A DNA stretch of 64,000 bases, taken from contig VZSE01010845.1 of NCBI GenBank assembly GCA_013398275.1, positions 62,001-126,000 on the forward strand. The letters run 5' to 3'. The notes under the pieces were generated by a model. The model did not search any database and had not been told where the DNA came from. It saw only the letters and a program-made list of their open reading frames with translations. Both the position numbers and the translations under genes were made by a program. Below, in pieces: positions 1 to 12,121 of this stretch; within the stretch, counting starts at the first letter, position 1, and every line of letters begins with the position of its first letter. Source of the stretch: Promerops cafer (lineage: Eukaryota > Chordata > Aves > Passeriformes > Nectariniidae).

Positions 1-1085
1 TTAACAAGAAAAAAAAAAAGGTTGGGAAACAAATCTGGGCACCAGTTTATGACAACTCTGGTTTTCTGAGTGCATTGGGGAGTGAATTTTTAAAATCTTG
101 AGGCAGGAAGTGTCTGTACACAGCTGTAAGAGCAGCTTCTGCTTTCTTTTTGGGATATTAACTTTTCCTGTTCCTTAGGTTTAGGCTGTTTGCTCTCCTG
201 AAGGAAGCTAAGCTCCATCTGCTTTTTAAAAATGGGGAAAATGCTGTTTGCTACACACAGGGATTTGAGGCAGGGTTTTTTTGGTGGTTTGTCCAGCAAG
301 GATATTTTAGGTCAGCATAGTAATCTAATAATTATAATGTTTGGGGGGTTTTTTGGTGTTGAACAAAAAAGTGCCTTAAGAGTATGATCTGAGTTTTGTC
401 ATCCAAAAATGTTGTAATTTCCTATTGCATATTTTGTTTTATTTACCAATTATTGATAACTGAATAGATCATAAATACACAGATTTTGATTAAACTCCTC
501 TGCTAAAACACAGAGTATTTGTTTTCATTCCTCCCCTCTTAGTTTGAAGTCAAAAGCATAAAGCTGCTTAGGATCAATAGCTTCCTGGTTTTCTTAGGAA
601 GAGAATTCTTTTTCCTCCACTGTTTTTTTGTCCCATATGTGTGTGGGAGATACCATTTAAGCTCTGATCCTGAAAATGCTGAAGTATGCTGGTAATCCTG
701 CTAAATCCACTTTGAATCTCCCAAGTGGAAAAGCTCGTGCAGTCAGGGCTGGGCGTTCTCTAACCAAGAACTTTCCAGCATGGTAACTTTAGATGGAGAA
801 GCTGCAGCACTATTTAATCTTTCAAGCACTGTAATACTTTAAAATGTATTGTAATTGGATCAAAGTGACCAGGATACAGTTATTGGCTTTGTGCTGTTGC
901 GTTAAAATGTTTGCTTTTAAAAAAACCTGCTTGGTACTTGAGACAGTTGTGTTTTTGTGTATGCCAATAAAATTGGTAAAAGCACTCAGTGGTTATTCTT
1001 TGTTTTTGAGAGCTGTTATTTGCATAAAATGTTGTGCGAGCAGAGCATTGTTTGAATTCTTAGTAGATTCGTGTGCTTGAAAACT
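1..1085. other. AT-rich non-coding stretch with 3'UTR-like end
   Basis: No supported reading frame. The sequence is T-rich and ends with AATAAA at 966-971 on the + strand followed by a GT/T-rich tract at about 989-1010, the arrangement of a polyadenylation site. No coding exon is visible upstream inside the window, so it may be a chance match within an intron. Confidence 0.3.
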
Positions 1086-1285
1086 CATAGAATGCCAGAA
1101 GGTTTGGGTTGGAAGGGACCTTAAAACTCATGCCTTTCCACCCCCTGCCATGGGCAGGGCCACCTTCCACTATCCCAGGTTGCTCCAAGCCATGTCCAGC
1201 CTGGCCTTGGACGCTTCCAGGGATCCAGGGGCAGCCACAGCTTCTCTGGGAAGTCCATTCCAGCCCCTCACCACCCTCAACCGTT
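1086..1285 (-). mobile_element. CR1-type LINE 3' end fragment
   Basis: The reverse complement carries the consensus shared with many copies here: the cctggaagtgtccaaggccagg-like segment, then gggatagtggaaggtg, then an aaggtcccttcca-like tail. It is 5'-truncated, as usual for CR1. Confidence 0.8.
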
Positions 1286-1606
1286 TGACTTCAGTCTGTA
1301 TCATCCTGCCATCCTTTGTGCTCTCACCTCCTTCCAGTTTCTCCAGCATTTCCTTCCTTCGTGTACCTTGAAGCAGAAGCTTCAGGAGAGAACATAGGAC
1401 CAAGGAGAAGAGTTGATATTTTAAAGGGTTTGCACAGTATCAGAATGACTGGAAAATTCAGGTCAAGGGTCTGGGGGTGAAGGAAATGAGACAAAAATAA
1501 TGGTAGTTGTGAAGGATTGTACAAATCAAAAATAGTTTTTGTAGTAAAGACCAAAGCAAGCCAGGAAGGACTGGGAGGAAAATCCAGCTTTCACGAGATG
1601 AATAGA

Positions 1607-1760
1607 TTCATACAGAATGGTTTGGGTTGGAGGAACCTTAAAGCTCGTCCACTCCCTGCCATGGGCATGGCCACCTTCCAGAATCCCAGGCTGCTCCAAG
1701 CCCTGTCCAAGCTGGCCTTGGACACTTGCAGGGGTGGAGCAGTTCTGGGTGACCTTTGCA
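1607..1760 (-). mobile_element. CR1-type LINE 3' end fragment
   Basis: Same consensus as the neighbour at 1086-1285 and the same orientation, about 320 bp away. It starts with the reverse complement of the accattctgt tail and is shorter and more diverged. Confidence 0.75.
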
Positions 1761-2249
1761 CTGCCTTCAGCAAAGGCAGATTTCCTGGAGCAAGGGAGCT
1801 CCTGCACTTGGTTAATCCCTGCCCTGCTCCCGAGATCAATGCGGGAAAACAGCCTGCTGTGAAAATTTACCACCAGAGATCAATAAGCCCTGGCTACCCA
1901 ACTGTATGAAAGGGAATTGATGGGCTGAGGGATCTTGTAAACACTTGTTTGTCCCATCAGCATGTTTGTGTGTTTGGTGATGGGCAGGATGTCTCCAGAG
2001 CCCTGGCAGGGGAACGTGGCTCGGGTTGGACTCGGGATTACCGCGGAATCGCCTCCCTTTATCTTTTAAACCACTTCGGCTGCCCCAAGATGATTAGACA
2101 TCAGGAATGGAAACGTTAGGGCTGATAGGGAATTTCATAAATTTTTAAATAAGAACACAAACGCTTTATTTATGCTGGCTGAATTGAGATTTAGAGAAAT
2201 ACCCAGCTAACTTTGGCCCCTAGATGACATTTTAAGGGAAAAACGATCA

Positions 2250-2345
2250 ATGTTATGCAAATGAGTGAATTGATCAAAACTGGTGATTTAAATCACTTTG
2301 ATTTACATCAGCAAGAGGGAAGCTTTGATTTAAATCATTGATTTT
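2250..2345. promoter_or_regulatory. Candidate regulatory block: octamer plus paired 12-bp palindromes
   Basis: The octamer ATGCAAAT lies at 2255-2262. The perfect palindrome TGATTTAAATCA occurs at 2284-2295 and again at 2326-2337, with a one-base-imperfect relative (TTTGATTTACATCA) at about 2297-2310. The palindromes could bind homeodomain dimers, or the block could be a remnant of an ancient palindromic repeat. Function is inferred only. Confidence 0.3.
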
Positions 2346-3302
2346 AATCTTGTTTTGGGATTGTGCTTTCATTATTTTCCTAAAGATAGGTTGATTTTCA
2401 TTGGCTGGTAACTGTTTGAAGCGTGTTTATTTGCAAAGAGGTACAGCTCTTAAGTTAATTCCTTCATTTCTTTCTTTGGGCAGGAGCAGGAATGCTTAGC
2501 TGGTAGGGGAGGTGGGGTAGGAATATGTCCTGAAGCAGGTACATAATTCAAATTCAATGAAGCAGGTACATATATTTAAATTCCTTAACGTTTACATTTA
2601 TAAATGAACAAATTATTCCTTGTATCTGCCAAAGAGGGCAAAAGTGCTTTAGCACTTGATTCTCCTTCCCAGTGCTTCTGCTGTAGTTTTCACCAGCCAG
2701 GACTGGGATTTATTTATTTATTTCCCTTCCTTTCTTGCCTCCTAAAACACAGCAATAGCTAATGCTGCTAAATATTTCCCATGTCATTTTAAATAACATC
2801 GTACTAAGTTTATGTTTTGGAGTAGTCGATCAAAGTTGTGATGTAACTGTTAAAAAAATTAAAATACAATTCAAAACCTCTTTTTACATCTTGCCTTATA
2901 AATTCTAATATTAATTCAGGTAGTTTCCTAGTATTTTTTTGATGGTGAATGTAATCCTGGTTTGGTAGTCAAGGTGAAAAATGCACTAAGCTATGGAATA
3001 CGTATTGAATTTCATATTTCCTCTCTGAAGGACTTCAGCAGCAGATTTTTTAAATTTGAGCGTGGAGTGTGTCTTGCAGACGAGTTCAAGTGGTTTGGTC
3101 ACTGTTTAAATTCCCCAAGCGAACGAGGCAGGCAGACGCTGCTCTGTGTTCCTGTGATTAAAACCAGAACTTTCACACTTGTATTTTTTTGTTCCTGGGC
3201 CACAAGATTTACTGCAGCCTAAGAGCAGTTCGGTGGAGATGGAATAAGCACAGAGAAGAGATTCTGGTCTGTTTAGATTTTCTATTACACTTTGTTAACG
3301 TT

Positions 3303-3342
3303 GATGGGATGGTGATAGCTTTGATGGGATGATGATAGCTTT
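3303..3342. repeat. Two-copy 20-bp tandem repeat
   Basis: Two adjacent near-identical units of gatgggatgrtgatagcttt, differing at one position. Confidence 0.8.
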
Positions 3343-5674
3343 GTCTCGACTCTAAAGAGCACCTTAAATCCTTTGGTAATTAACTCTTTGCTTATTACTC
3401 TGCATCCTCAGCACTGTGTAAATATTTATGTTTAGGAGCAAAAGGCAACAGTTTGAGCTGTTGAGCTGACAATTCCCATCTTTAACAATATCAAACCCGT
3501 GGTGCTGCTTAGAGTGCAGTGCCACTGCTGAAAGTTGCCAGCATTTGGATAAAAGATGCTGAGGGGCCTCCCTTTCCCACTCCCAGAAAATTAGAATTAA
3601 TTCTTTTAATTGTACTTTTTGACTTTTGCACCACTTTAAAACAAACGCCCCCGCCATGCTGATGAACCAGCACTCAGTTGCTGAATGTGCTGCGCTGTAA
3701 ATCAGGGTAAAAGTGAGGTCCCAACGTTTTGTCACTCTCAGTTTCACTGAGTTCTGTATTGTCAGGTCATTCATTTGCTGCTGTTTGTGTTCCTTGGTGA
3801 TGGGGTGATAAATAGCTGTCCCTGCCATCACTCAAGTGGCTGCTGCTGGAAATGACAAAGCGATGTAGGAACCAGGCTCTTGCAGATGTTAAGCTCTGCT
3901 TAATAAGTTAGAAAACACTTAATTTTTTTCTGATGAGGACAAAAAGCCTTTGTATGAATGCAAAACACTGTTGCTGCTCAGATCTGTGAAACTGGAAGGG
4001 GAAAGTTAATGGTCCATATGACCTTACACCTCTGGGTGCTTCAGTCCTACATCCTAGATTAGATTTTTCATTCTGAATCAAAAAATTTAAAAAACCCACA
4101 TCTGACTACAAACCATATGTTGGTGGCTGATGCAACTTGCTGAGATGGTTTATATATTGGAATATCCATTTGCTATAAAAACAAGTTGAGATGGAATAGA
4201 AATGTCAAATTGTAAAGGGAAATTGAGTGGGAAGAGCTGTTTCCCCATACTTGTAGCACAGGGAGTGGTAGATGTAAAATGGAGTGGAAGGATATCCTTC
4301 AGGACATGTGCCAGCCTGGACAAAAATTGAGGATTTCTTGTCCATTTCTGTGAACCACTTGATTCTTGGTGGTGTTTTGGGTCTGATCCCTCGAAGATGT
4401 GGGTGTGGGAGCTGCAGTCTTTGATCCCTGCTCATCAGCCCCTGTAGATCCAGCTCCTGGCCAGCTGGAGCACACACTTCTCTTGCTCAGCTGGACAAGC
4501 AAACCAAAATGGGCTGGGAATGTGGGGCAGGAACAGAACTGGAAACAAGATGTTGTGTGGTTCATGGAGAAGCTGAGAATGTGGCAGTAAAAGGATGGAG
4601 AGATGAATTCTGAAAGGATTCCTACAGTGGAAGGAAAGAGCAGGGACCTTTAAAGTGAACCTTTCAATAACCCACCCTGCTTGCCAAGAGTTGTGCAAAC
4701 ACAACGTGGAAGTTTCTTGTAGGGAAATGAGAAATTTGATGTTTCCTCATCTTCTGTGGGCAGAGCAAGAAAGAGTCAACCTGATTTTCGGCAAAAAAAA
4801 GGATATTAGGAAAATAATTTCTGTGCTGGACTTCTGAAATAGCTCACTTGGAGAGTCTTAATATTCTGGTTGCTGTTCCCTGAGTTGCCGTAAGATTTTC
4901 CTGCCAGTAACTTCATCTCAATGCAGCAACAGTTATCTGTAAAGTCTAAGTGATCCTGCAATAAAAGAGCCTTCTTAATCAGAGATGGTAACGTCTGAGA
5001 CAGTCAGTGCTTTCAGCATTGGCATCCTGTTCTGCTCAGGCAATCCCACGTAGGAGGAAGACAGACACAAAAAGTGATTTGGCTGTAATGCAGCAAAACA
5101 AATTCTGGCCAAATTGTGGACTTGGAGTTAATGGGTACACAGTGTTACTCTGCAAGTCTGCAGCGCTGCCTGGAAATGAGGGGCAGTTTTGTAGCCTGTT
5201 AACTACTTAGGACTGTTTTGTTATTTCAAGTTTGGCTTCAGCCAGTGAAAAATGGGGCACTTTCACGTCTTATATTTCAAAAATAAAAACGTTTTAAGAA
5301 TATTAAGAGCAAGTCTTACTCGATTGCTTTGGAGCGGGCGCTGAGGCTGTGATCTCATCCATTTATATGCCATGTGTGTGTCATCCCCCTTTCTCCCCCA
5401 GCCAACTGGATGTTGACTTATGGTGTCAGTTTTCTCCTTGTGGATGTGGAGCGAGCCTTTCCTGCCGGTCTGTGTTTTACAGTGCGTCCACGCTCCGGAA
5501 CGGCTGCACATAAATTGTGCCCAGGCCATTTAGGAACATCGGATACTGCAGGGTCAGACTGGCAGACGAGCCCAGGAACCAGTCTGTGATGGCAGTAAAA
5601 ACACTCCTTGCAGAGAGTCAGCCTTCATCTGGCAGCTGGAGAAGTGGCAGAAACCACACCCAGGGCTTCAGCTT

Positions 5675-6045
5675 CTGGGCTTGTTCCACCTGGAGAAAAG
5701 GAGGCTCAGGGGGGACCTTCTGGCTCTGCACAGCTCCCTGACAGGAGGGGACAGCCGGGTGTGAGTTGGGCTCTGCTCCCAGGGAACAGGGACAGGAGGG
5801 GACATGGCCTCCGGCTGCACCAGGGGAGGGGCAGCTTGGACATCAGGAGGAATTTCTCCATGGAAAGGATTGTCAAGGTTTGGAACTCCCCAGAGAACCT
5901 TGGAGTCCCCATCCCTGGAGCTGTCCAAGGAAGGCCTGGATGTGGCACTCAGTGCTCTGGGCTGGTGTCAAGGTCATGATGGGTCACAGGTTGTACGTGA
6001 TGATCTTGGAGATCTTTTCCAATCTAAATGGTTTTGTGATTTATG
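5675..6045 (+). mobile_element. CR1-type LINE 3' region
   Basis: It reads in sense orientation: gaggctcaggggggacct, a cctgacaggaggg-like segment, caccaggggagg, then gtccccatccctgg, atgtggcactcag and a final gatcttggagatcttttcc. This is the ORF2-end/3'UTR consensus of CR1, of a different subtype from the ctggcacagggtgccc copies elsewhere in the window. Confidence 0.85.
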
Positions 6046-6810
6046 GATTGACTGGGAAAATTTGGCCCATCGGATGTTGTTTCTCTGCCCGTGCCCAAAT
6101 CTCTCCATTACCATTTTTCATGATATTCTTGACTGATATTCTGGAGCTCTTCTGCTGTGAGCTCTTCTCAACAAAGGCACTTGCTGGTTCTTGCCTGATC
6201 AGTCTCAGTCACTGGTAAAAGTGGCTCCAAACTAATTTTTACAGGTTAAGAGAGTTTTTTAGATCAATCCTGTTTGGTTTTTTGCCAAGACCTGTATAAT
6301 CCAAAGTATTAAGGCTGAGTAGTCTTTGGATATTAACTGCTGCTTGTTATTTACAGCATCAAATATACCAAATAAATTCTTATTAAGTCAGGGATTGGCA
6401 AAGTGAAGGACACGGGAAGGTATTTGATGTATTTATTTACTTTACGTCTCTCAGCTTTTATTTTTTCACTTCAGATCATTTGACTCCAGGAGCTGGAGCT
6501 GAAGTAAGAGCAAATGTGGTCTCTGTGAGGACAGTGGGAGAAGGGCTAGGATGTTTCACTTTCTCCTTTGGATTCTAAAGGAGGTCCTAAAAAAAGAGAC
6601 TTGTTGGAGTTACCCCACTTCTCCTTTTCTTTCTCAAATCCTGAAATGGTTCTGTTGGTGCAAATTCTTGGTGAGAACTGCAGGGCACCAACCAGCACTT
6701 TATTAACCCTTTCCAGTGATCCGGGAAATATTTCACTATTTCCATCACCCTTCTCCTGTAGAGCTCATCATGTGTAATCTAGTGCCAGCAAGAGGGGAAG
6801 AGTTAAAACA

Positions 6811-6963
6811 GGTTGCTCCATCCCTGGAAGTGTCCAAGGCCAGGTTGGATGGGGCTTGGAGCAACCTGGGATAGTGGAAGGTGTCCCTCCCCATGGCAGG
6901 GGGATGGAATGGGATGAGCTTTAAGGTCCCTTCCACCCCAAACCACCCCAGGATTCTGTGATA
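6811..6963 (+). mobile_element. CR1-type LINE 3' end fragment
   Basis: Sense copy beginning at ccatccctggaagtgtccaa and ending aggattctgtgat, strongly 5'-truncated. A poly-T tract follows at about 6969-6984. Confidence 0.85.
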
Positions 6964-6989
6964 ATCAGATTTTTTTTTTTTTTTAAAAT

Positions 6990-9880
6990 ACAAAATCAGT
7001 CTAGGAAGATCCATCTACTTTGACTATGAGATGAGAACTCATAGCCAGTGACTTTTGTGCTGTTCTGCTCTTTAGAGGGACTTGCAGCAGTCTTGCTGCT
7101 GTAACTTTGGAATGTCTTCCAGGAGTTGTTTAAATTCTAGGACTGACCTCAGGCATGGGAATTTGGCTGTGCTTTCAGTGGTAAGTCATGTTTCAGCAGG
7201 GGTTAAACTGGCGTAACAAATTGTCTCCTTGGGTGGATGGTGACAGAGATTTATCTAAGAGATAAGTGTGCCAGTGTGCCAGTGCATTATCTTTACTGGG
7301 TGTAAAGAATCATCAAGAACTAAGTAATAAATGAAGTTGAAAGTACCCCTTTATATAAGTCAGTGTTTTGGATAATATTCTTAGAACTAACTAAAAAGAT
7401 AAAAATTCATCCTCCTGTGCTTGGCAGCAGAATTGTTGGTCAGCAGGAATGTGCAGAACTTTGTGAAAAATTGTTTTTTAGATAATTGCCTGTTGCAGAC
7501 TGTCTAGAGGAACTCACATTTTATTTTTGGCATATTACATTAAACAGTAGCTTTTACATTTTAGGCCTGATGTGTTGATTTATATATCCTCCAGTCCTCT
7601 GGTGGACATCCAGTTTCCAAACTTGGATACCTCTCTTGAGTAACTGGAGTCAAAATTTTTAGTTCTCAGACAGGAAGAGTAACTTTCCAAGTGAGTACCT
7701 GTCCAGCTCAGAGAAAAACCATAAGATGATGATGGGGATGGGTCTAAAAGCTTGCACAGGAAGGCTTTACACTCATTCCCACCTGGATTTTGTGGCTTTG
7801 AAAGGCTTGGCTGTCCTTTTGATCAATACCCATGCACTTGGAGAAGGCCTGGAAACTTATCTAAAAGTTCCAAATCAAAGTGGAAGTCACGTTTGAATTA
7901 AAAATACTGGGCTTTTTCTTTCATTTCCCTTAAAACTGGAGGCTTGTTAACAGCAGCTCATTGTTCTGTCACAGGAGATATTGCACAGATATTTTTGAAT
8001 TTTACTTGTTACAGCCAGTTTTGCCAGGGGAAAATTCAGTTCCTTGATGGTACAACCACGACTCTTGAAATATAATTTGGGGGGATGCTGCTGGCTTATC
8101 TTGGTACCCCAGCAGCTGGAAGTCAAGAGATGGAAGCGTTCACACCACAAAAACATCTTGCACCTATTTTTAATTGACAGTTATTATAACTTTAGTTAAT
8201 ATTTGAATGGCACGTTTGTAAATCTGGGTTTGTCTCCAACTGCTGCTTCTCTTGTTTTAGAGTGTGACTGAGCGGGATGAGATTAATGCAAATTTATTTG
8301 GGTTTAAAATAAAATGTGTACATAATAATACATAAACCTATAAACACAAACCTCCCTCCAGAAGTCTGAATGGCCAAATACAAAGAATCTTCCCAGATCT
8401 CTGAAACAGAGGGTGAGGTGTGGAGACAGAAAGACGTGTTTGGAAATGAGGGAAGGCAGGGCTGGAATAATTCCTCAGATGTTTTCTGGTTACCTTCTTA
8501 CAACACTGGGATGCAGCTTTGAGGAGTCAGCCTTGCTCTGAGAGGATCCCTTTGAACCTCTGAGCTGGTACCTGGCCCCTTTGGGCAGGAACAAGTGGAT
8601 ACCTTACATTTCCTTGGCTGTGGGAGAGGGTAGAGAGCTCCTCTCAGGAAAACAGCTCCCAGACAATGCTGCTGCAGAGGGGGTTTAGGGAATGAGCTGT
8701 ATCGTGGCTAGGAAACTTTTGGATTAGGGAGAAGTTTGGGGGGTTGCAGAGTTTTCTTCTGTGGATTGTCATTCCAGCAGGTGACACAGGTTGAGTTGAG
8801 AAGGGTTTGGACAAACCCTGATGTCAGCAGCCCACTGGTGTTGCAGAACAGCTCAATGCTTTGGAATATACAAAATATCTGAATGTGGGGGATAAATTAA
8901 TGGTTTCTAGGTATTATTTTGGCCACTTTGCTGCTGCTTCCCCCAGCATCATCCTGGACTTTGTGCTTAATCTAAGCTCAAATGTTTGGTTCATAAACCA
9001 GCTGTAGTAGATAATGCATTTTCTGCTTGTTTCTGGAAGTTGAAAAACTCTATAATCAATCAGCTTTGAGAAAAAATTGATGGCAAGTCTGCCTATGTTG
9101 AGTACAGATGATTTGTTCCCAATTCTTTCCATCCCTTTACCTTCTGACTGGCTCACAGTTAGGTTTGCTGCAGACATTGCCTGCATCCACTTGCATTATA
9201 TAGGGAAAAAAAAAAGTTTTCAGAGAAGTTAGCAAGTGAAAATGGAGAATGTAATGGCAGCCAGAGCTGTAGCCTTTGCTGCCAGTGACAGCTAATTATA
9301 TATGGGGCACATACATTCTAGCAGATCCTTCCATTTAACCACCCTGGTTTAAGCACAGACCAAATTTAGGATCTGAGCTTGGTGACCATGGCACTCACTA
9401 AATCTCTAATTCCATCTTCTGCCATTTACTGTCTTTCTCAAATGCTCAGTGAGACTTTTTCTTCCTAGTTGTTCTATGGAACAGCTTTGATTTTTCTCAC
9501 TTTGTGGTTATTTTAAGCTTCAGAAAACAATAAGAATGTACTTTTTTCCCCCCCTCTTTCCTCTGTGCTTTTATGAAAGCAGAATCTGTGTAGATAAAGC
9601 ACAGTTGATCTGTTAGGGATTACTGTTTCTCAGTTATTCTTTTGCTCTTGCATATCATGCCTTTATGTAGAAGAATATTTAAAGGTGCCGTGTAGAACAG
9701 TGAGATGAAAGATTCTTTGTGCATTGAAGAATTCTGGTGTCACAGGAGTCCACCTGTTCTCCCCTAACTTTTTTTTTTTTTCAAACTGAAGTTTATTTAA
9801 AGTGATTTTTAGTGCTTAGAAAAGCTTCTGGCTTTTGACAGCCTTCAAGATTGAAAGGCTGTCCCCACAGGTGGTGGCAG
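6990..9880. other. Non-coding sequence, no gene seen
   Basis: Only short chance reading frames. A small ccagtgtg-type tandem repeat lies near 7266-7285. No recognisable transposon, RNA gene or exon. Confidence 0.5.
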
Positions 9881-9884
9881 CAGC

Positions 9885-10055
9885 ACTGTGGCCTGGAATT
9901 CAGGGCACAGGAGTGGGAATCAGAAGATCCAAGTTCTTTTCTCATCTTTATCTCAGCTGACCTTGAGCCAAGTAGCAGCAGCTGAGGCTCAGTTTTCTGT
10001 GGGGAATTTTATCCTGGCTCATGAGGACATTGTTGTAAAGATTTGCTGCTGGCTT
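9885..10055 (+). mobile_element. MIR-like (CORE-SINE) remnant
   Basis: The order of segments matches the MIR consensus: attcagggcacaggagtggg, atcagaagatccaagttct, ctgaccttgagccaagta, ggctcagttttctgt and tgaggacattgttgtaaaga. It is heavily diverged, as expected for a SINE that spread before the bird/mammal split. It overlaps a 176-codon open frame (9888-10418) that I do not regard as a gene. Confidence 0.6.
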
Positions 10056-10869
10056 GGGGAAGAAAAGACAAAGGATAAAAACTCCTTGCATCATCGTCAT
10101 GCAACAGAGCTCGTGTCCAGTCTACCAGCCATGAGAGTAATTGGCAGTTTCCAGGAGAAGACATTACCAGCAGCCTGTGGAAAACCTCGGGATGAGTGGG
10201 AGTTCCTTTTGTCTGTGCAAAATTGTCTCAGAGGGGCTAACAAAGCCAAGCTGGTTTCTTTTGGTGTGTCCTACATGAATGAAATTGTGCTGATTTCTGT
10301 GGAGAGTTGGGCTGGATCAGCCCAGACATCCACTGGTTGTAGCTTTGTGTGTCACGTCGTGGTCAGTATGGGACAATTAATGCACCCATCCAGCTTGCAA
10401 AGCTCTTCCTCTGATTAAGCACCAGAGGAGTTTTCTTTTTGACCCTTTCAGGCCATCAGCTTAATTCCCAGAAGCTTCAGATTTAATTACCCAAATCATT
10501 ACCACAGCATGCGTAGCTGCAGATTTTATTAATGACCATAAAATTACTGAATCCTCTTTAAAATGAGTGTGGATTCTCAGCCAGAAGTTCCCTTCATGCC
10601 TCAGCTCTAGTACAGGTGAATCCCACAGGTTGGTGCAGCACCTTTGCAAGTGCCACCTTTCTGCACCTGATTTCTTCCAAATTTACTACCACTTGTAATA
10701 CCCTTCTGCAGTTCTGCCACCAAATTCAGGTATTCTTGCCTCTCAAATGGTAGCTGAGCTGAAGTTTTGCAATTCTCAGAGCCTGTTCTTATACCTTTAG
10801 CAGCAGCCTGACCTTTACACCTCTCTGTTTCAGATTCCTTCCACTCACTCCGTTGCCTTTGTGCCTATC

Positions 10870-11165
10870 CCTAAAATGTTCTTTAATCCATTTCAATTCC
10901 TTCTCCCTGCACAATTCTTTATGACTTTGTAAATCAGCCTGAGTGGTACAAAATCAAATGCTTTCCTGAGATCCTGATAACTTATGTCCACTGTTTCACT
11001 CTTGTCTAACCTAACGATTTGGTCGTATAATAAAAAGGATTTCAGCAGATTTGTCAGGCATGACCTTCCTTTTATGAATCTGTACTGAATGTCCTCTACT
11101 AAATTATGCATTTCCAAATGTTCTGCAGTTTTGGCTTTTATCAACACTTCCAATACATACCCACA
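10870..11165 (-). mobile_element. Degraded LINE reverse-transcriptase fragment (CR1/L2 clade)
   Basis: On the minus strand an 86-codon frame (11153 to 10893) reads RFIKGRSCLTNLL, then a spacer, then DISYQDLRKAFDFVP. This parallels the non-LTR retrotransposon RT block GF.KGRSC.TNL ... VD..YLDFSKAFDKVP. The catalytic YxDD region is not included. Several substitutions, such as Y-Q-D-L for Y-L-D-F, indicate an old dead copy. It is distinct from the younger CR1 3' ends nearby. Confidence 0.65.
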
Positions 11166-11302
11166 GCTGAAGCTGGATTTCCTGTTCGAAGATTCAGCAG
11201 AACTCTGTCACAGCCCAGTGAAATTCATCAGATTTTCAGAAGCCTCCATTGCACAACTTCAGCTTCTTGTCCTCGTCTTACTGAATGGTCCTTTCTGAGA
11301 GA

Positions 11303-11525
11303 GAGTAGGTTTAGATTGGATATTAGGAAGGAATTCTTGGCTGTGAGGGTGGGGATGCCCTGGCACAGGGTGCCCAGAGAAGCTGTGGCTGCCCCATCCC
11401 TGGAAGTGCCAAAGGCCAGGTTGGATGGTGGTTGGAGCAGCCTGGGATAGTGGAAGGTGTCAGGGTTGGAATGAGGTAAGCTTTAAACCACCTTTCTATC
11501 CCTAACCATTCTGTGATTCTGTAAT
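11303..11525 (+). mobile_element. CR1-type LINE 3' end
   Basis: Sense copy with ttagattggatattagga, ccctggcacagggtgcccag, gaagctgtggctgcccc and a terminal attctgtgattctgta tail. It is the first of four same-strand copies within 2.6 kb, and its downstream flank is related to the flank of the copy at 13605-13890. Confidence 0.9.
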
Positions 11526-11640
11526 CCTTGGCATTGAAATCAGTATTTTGATTTATAGAGCTCTGACAGTCCCGTGTGCTCGGGAAATACACAGGATTGG
11601 TGTCACACATGGAATGAGTTGCTGAGTCTCAGCCCACTCC
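11526..11640 (+). repeat. Diverged local duplication, copy 1
   Basis: Unique-looking sequence just after a CR1 end. It shares tgtcacacatggaatgagt (11601-11619) and then gagtctcagccca with copy 2 at 13891-14035, along with weaker matching upstream (tgtgctc, gtagct/atagagct). Confidence 0.55.
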
Positions 11641-11699
11641 CAGGTGAGGGGGTTTAGGCCGATAGCTCAGTCTAAATTTGGTCCTGAGCTTTCTAAATA

Positions 11700-11780
11700 A
11701 TTTCAGTTGAGACTGGAGGTCAGTTCACCTCTCTGTGCATCCATTTATTTTCCTTGCCTGTTTCCTAAAGAGTATTTTCC
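11700..11780 (+). mobile_element. Possible MIR-like remnant
   Basis: The segment around gtcagttcacctctctgtgc and the following catccat resembles the MIR stretch with cacctctctgtgcctcagtt. The match is short and weak. Confidence 0.2.
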
Positions 11781-12121
11781 ATTGCAGACTTGTGTTGTGC
11801 TTTTGGCTGAATATATATGTGTGAGGGGGGAAGGGAAACTCCAAATCCTCTGAGTGTTCTTGCTTAAAGCCCTTATGTTTGTGCTTATACCTACTTTGAA
11901 CGTATACCTTGTCACTTGGGCTATGCTTCCAAATCTGGATTTCTCTTGGAGGGATGTTCTGACCCACCTACTTTGCACTGCTGATATATTTAGCAAAGTT
12001 TTGCCGTAATAGTCCTCTGGTGCTGTCCCAAAGCTGTCACCTGCTCTGCTGCCTCCCTCCTTCCCTGGCCCCTTCCATGCGTCAAAAGCCACTGCCAGAG
12101 TTCCACCCAGGACAAGGGGAA

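Larger units (their letters stand above)
1761..5600. other. Non-coding sequence, probable 5' intron of HMBOX1
   Basis: No gene is supported. It contains a candidate conserved block at 2080-2400 (listed separately), a direct repeat of gaagcaggtacata near 2533 and 2560, and a two-copy tandem repeat at 3303-3342. Otherwise unique AT-rich sequence. Confidence 0.5.

Noticed and set aside
844..1080. 78-codon + strand frame near the AATAAA signal
   Set aside because: Cys-rich but no family resemblance; it runs through the polyadenylation-type signal and looks like chance in AT-rich DNA.
3364..3831. 155-codon minus-strand frame
   Set aside because: Composition and translation look random, with no family resemblance and no nearby exon signals.
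9888..10418. 176-codon open frame on the + strand, the longest outside HMBOX1
   Set aside because: Its first third overlaps a MIR-like SINE remnant, the protein shows no recognisable domain, and no splice or promoter context supports it.
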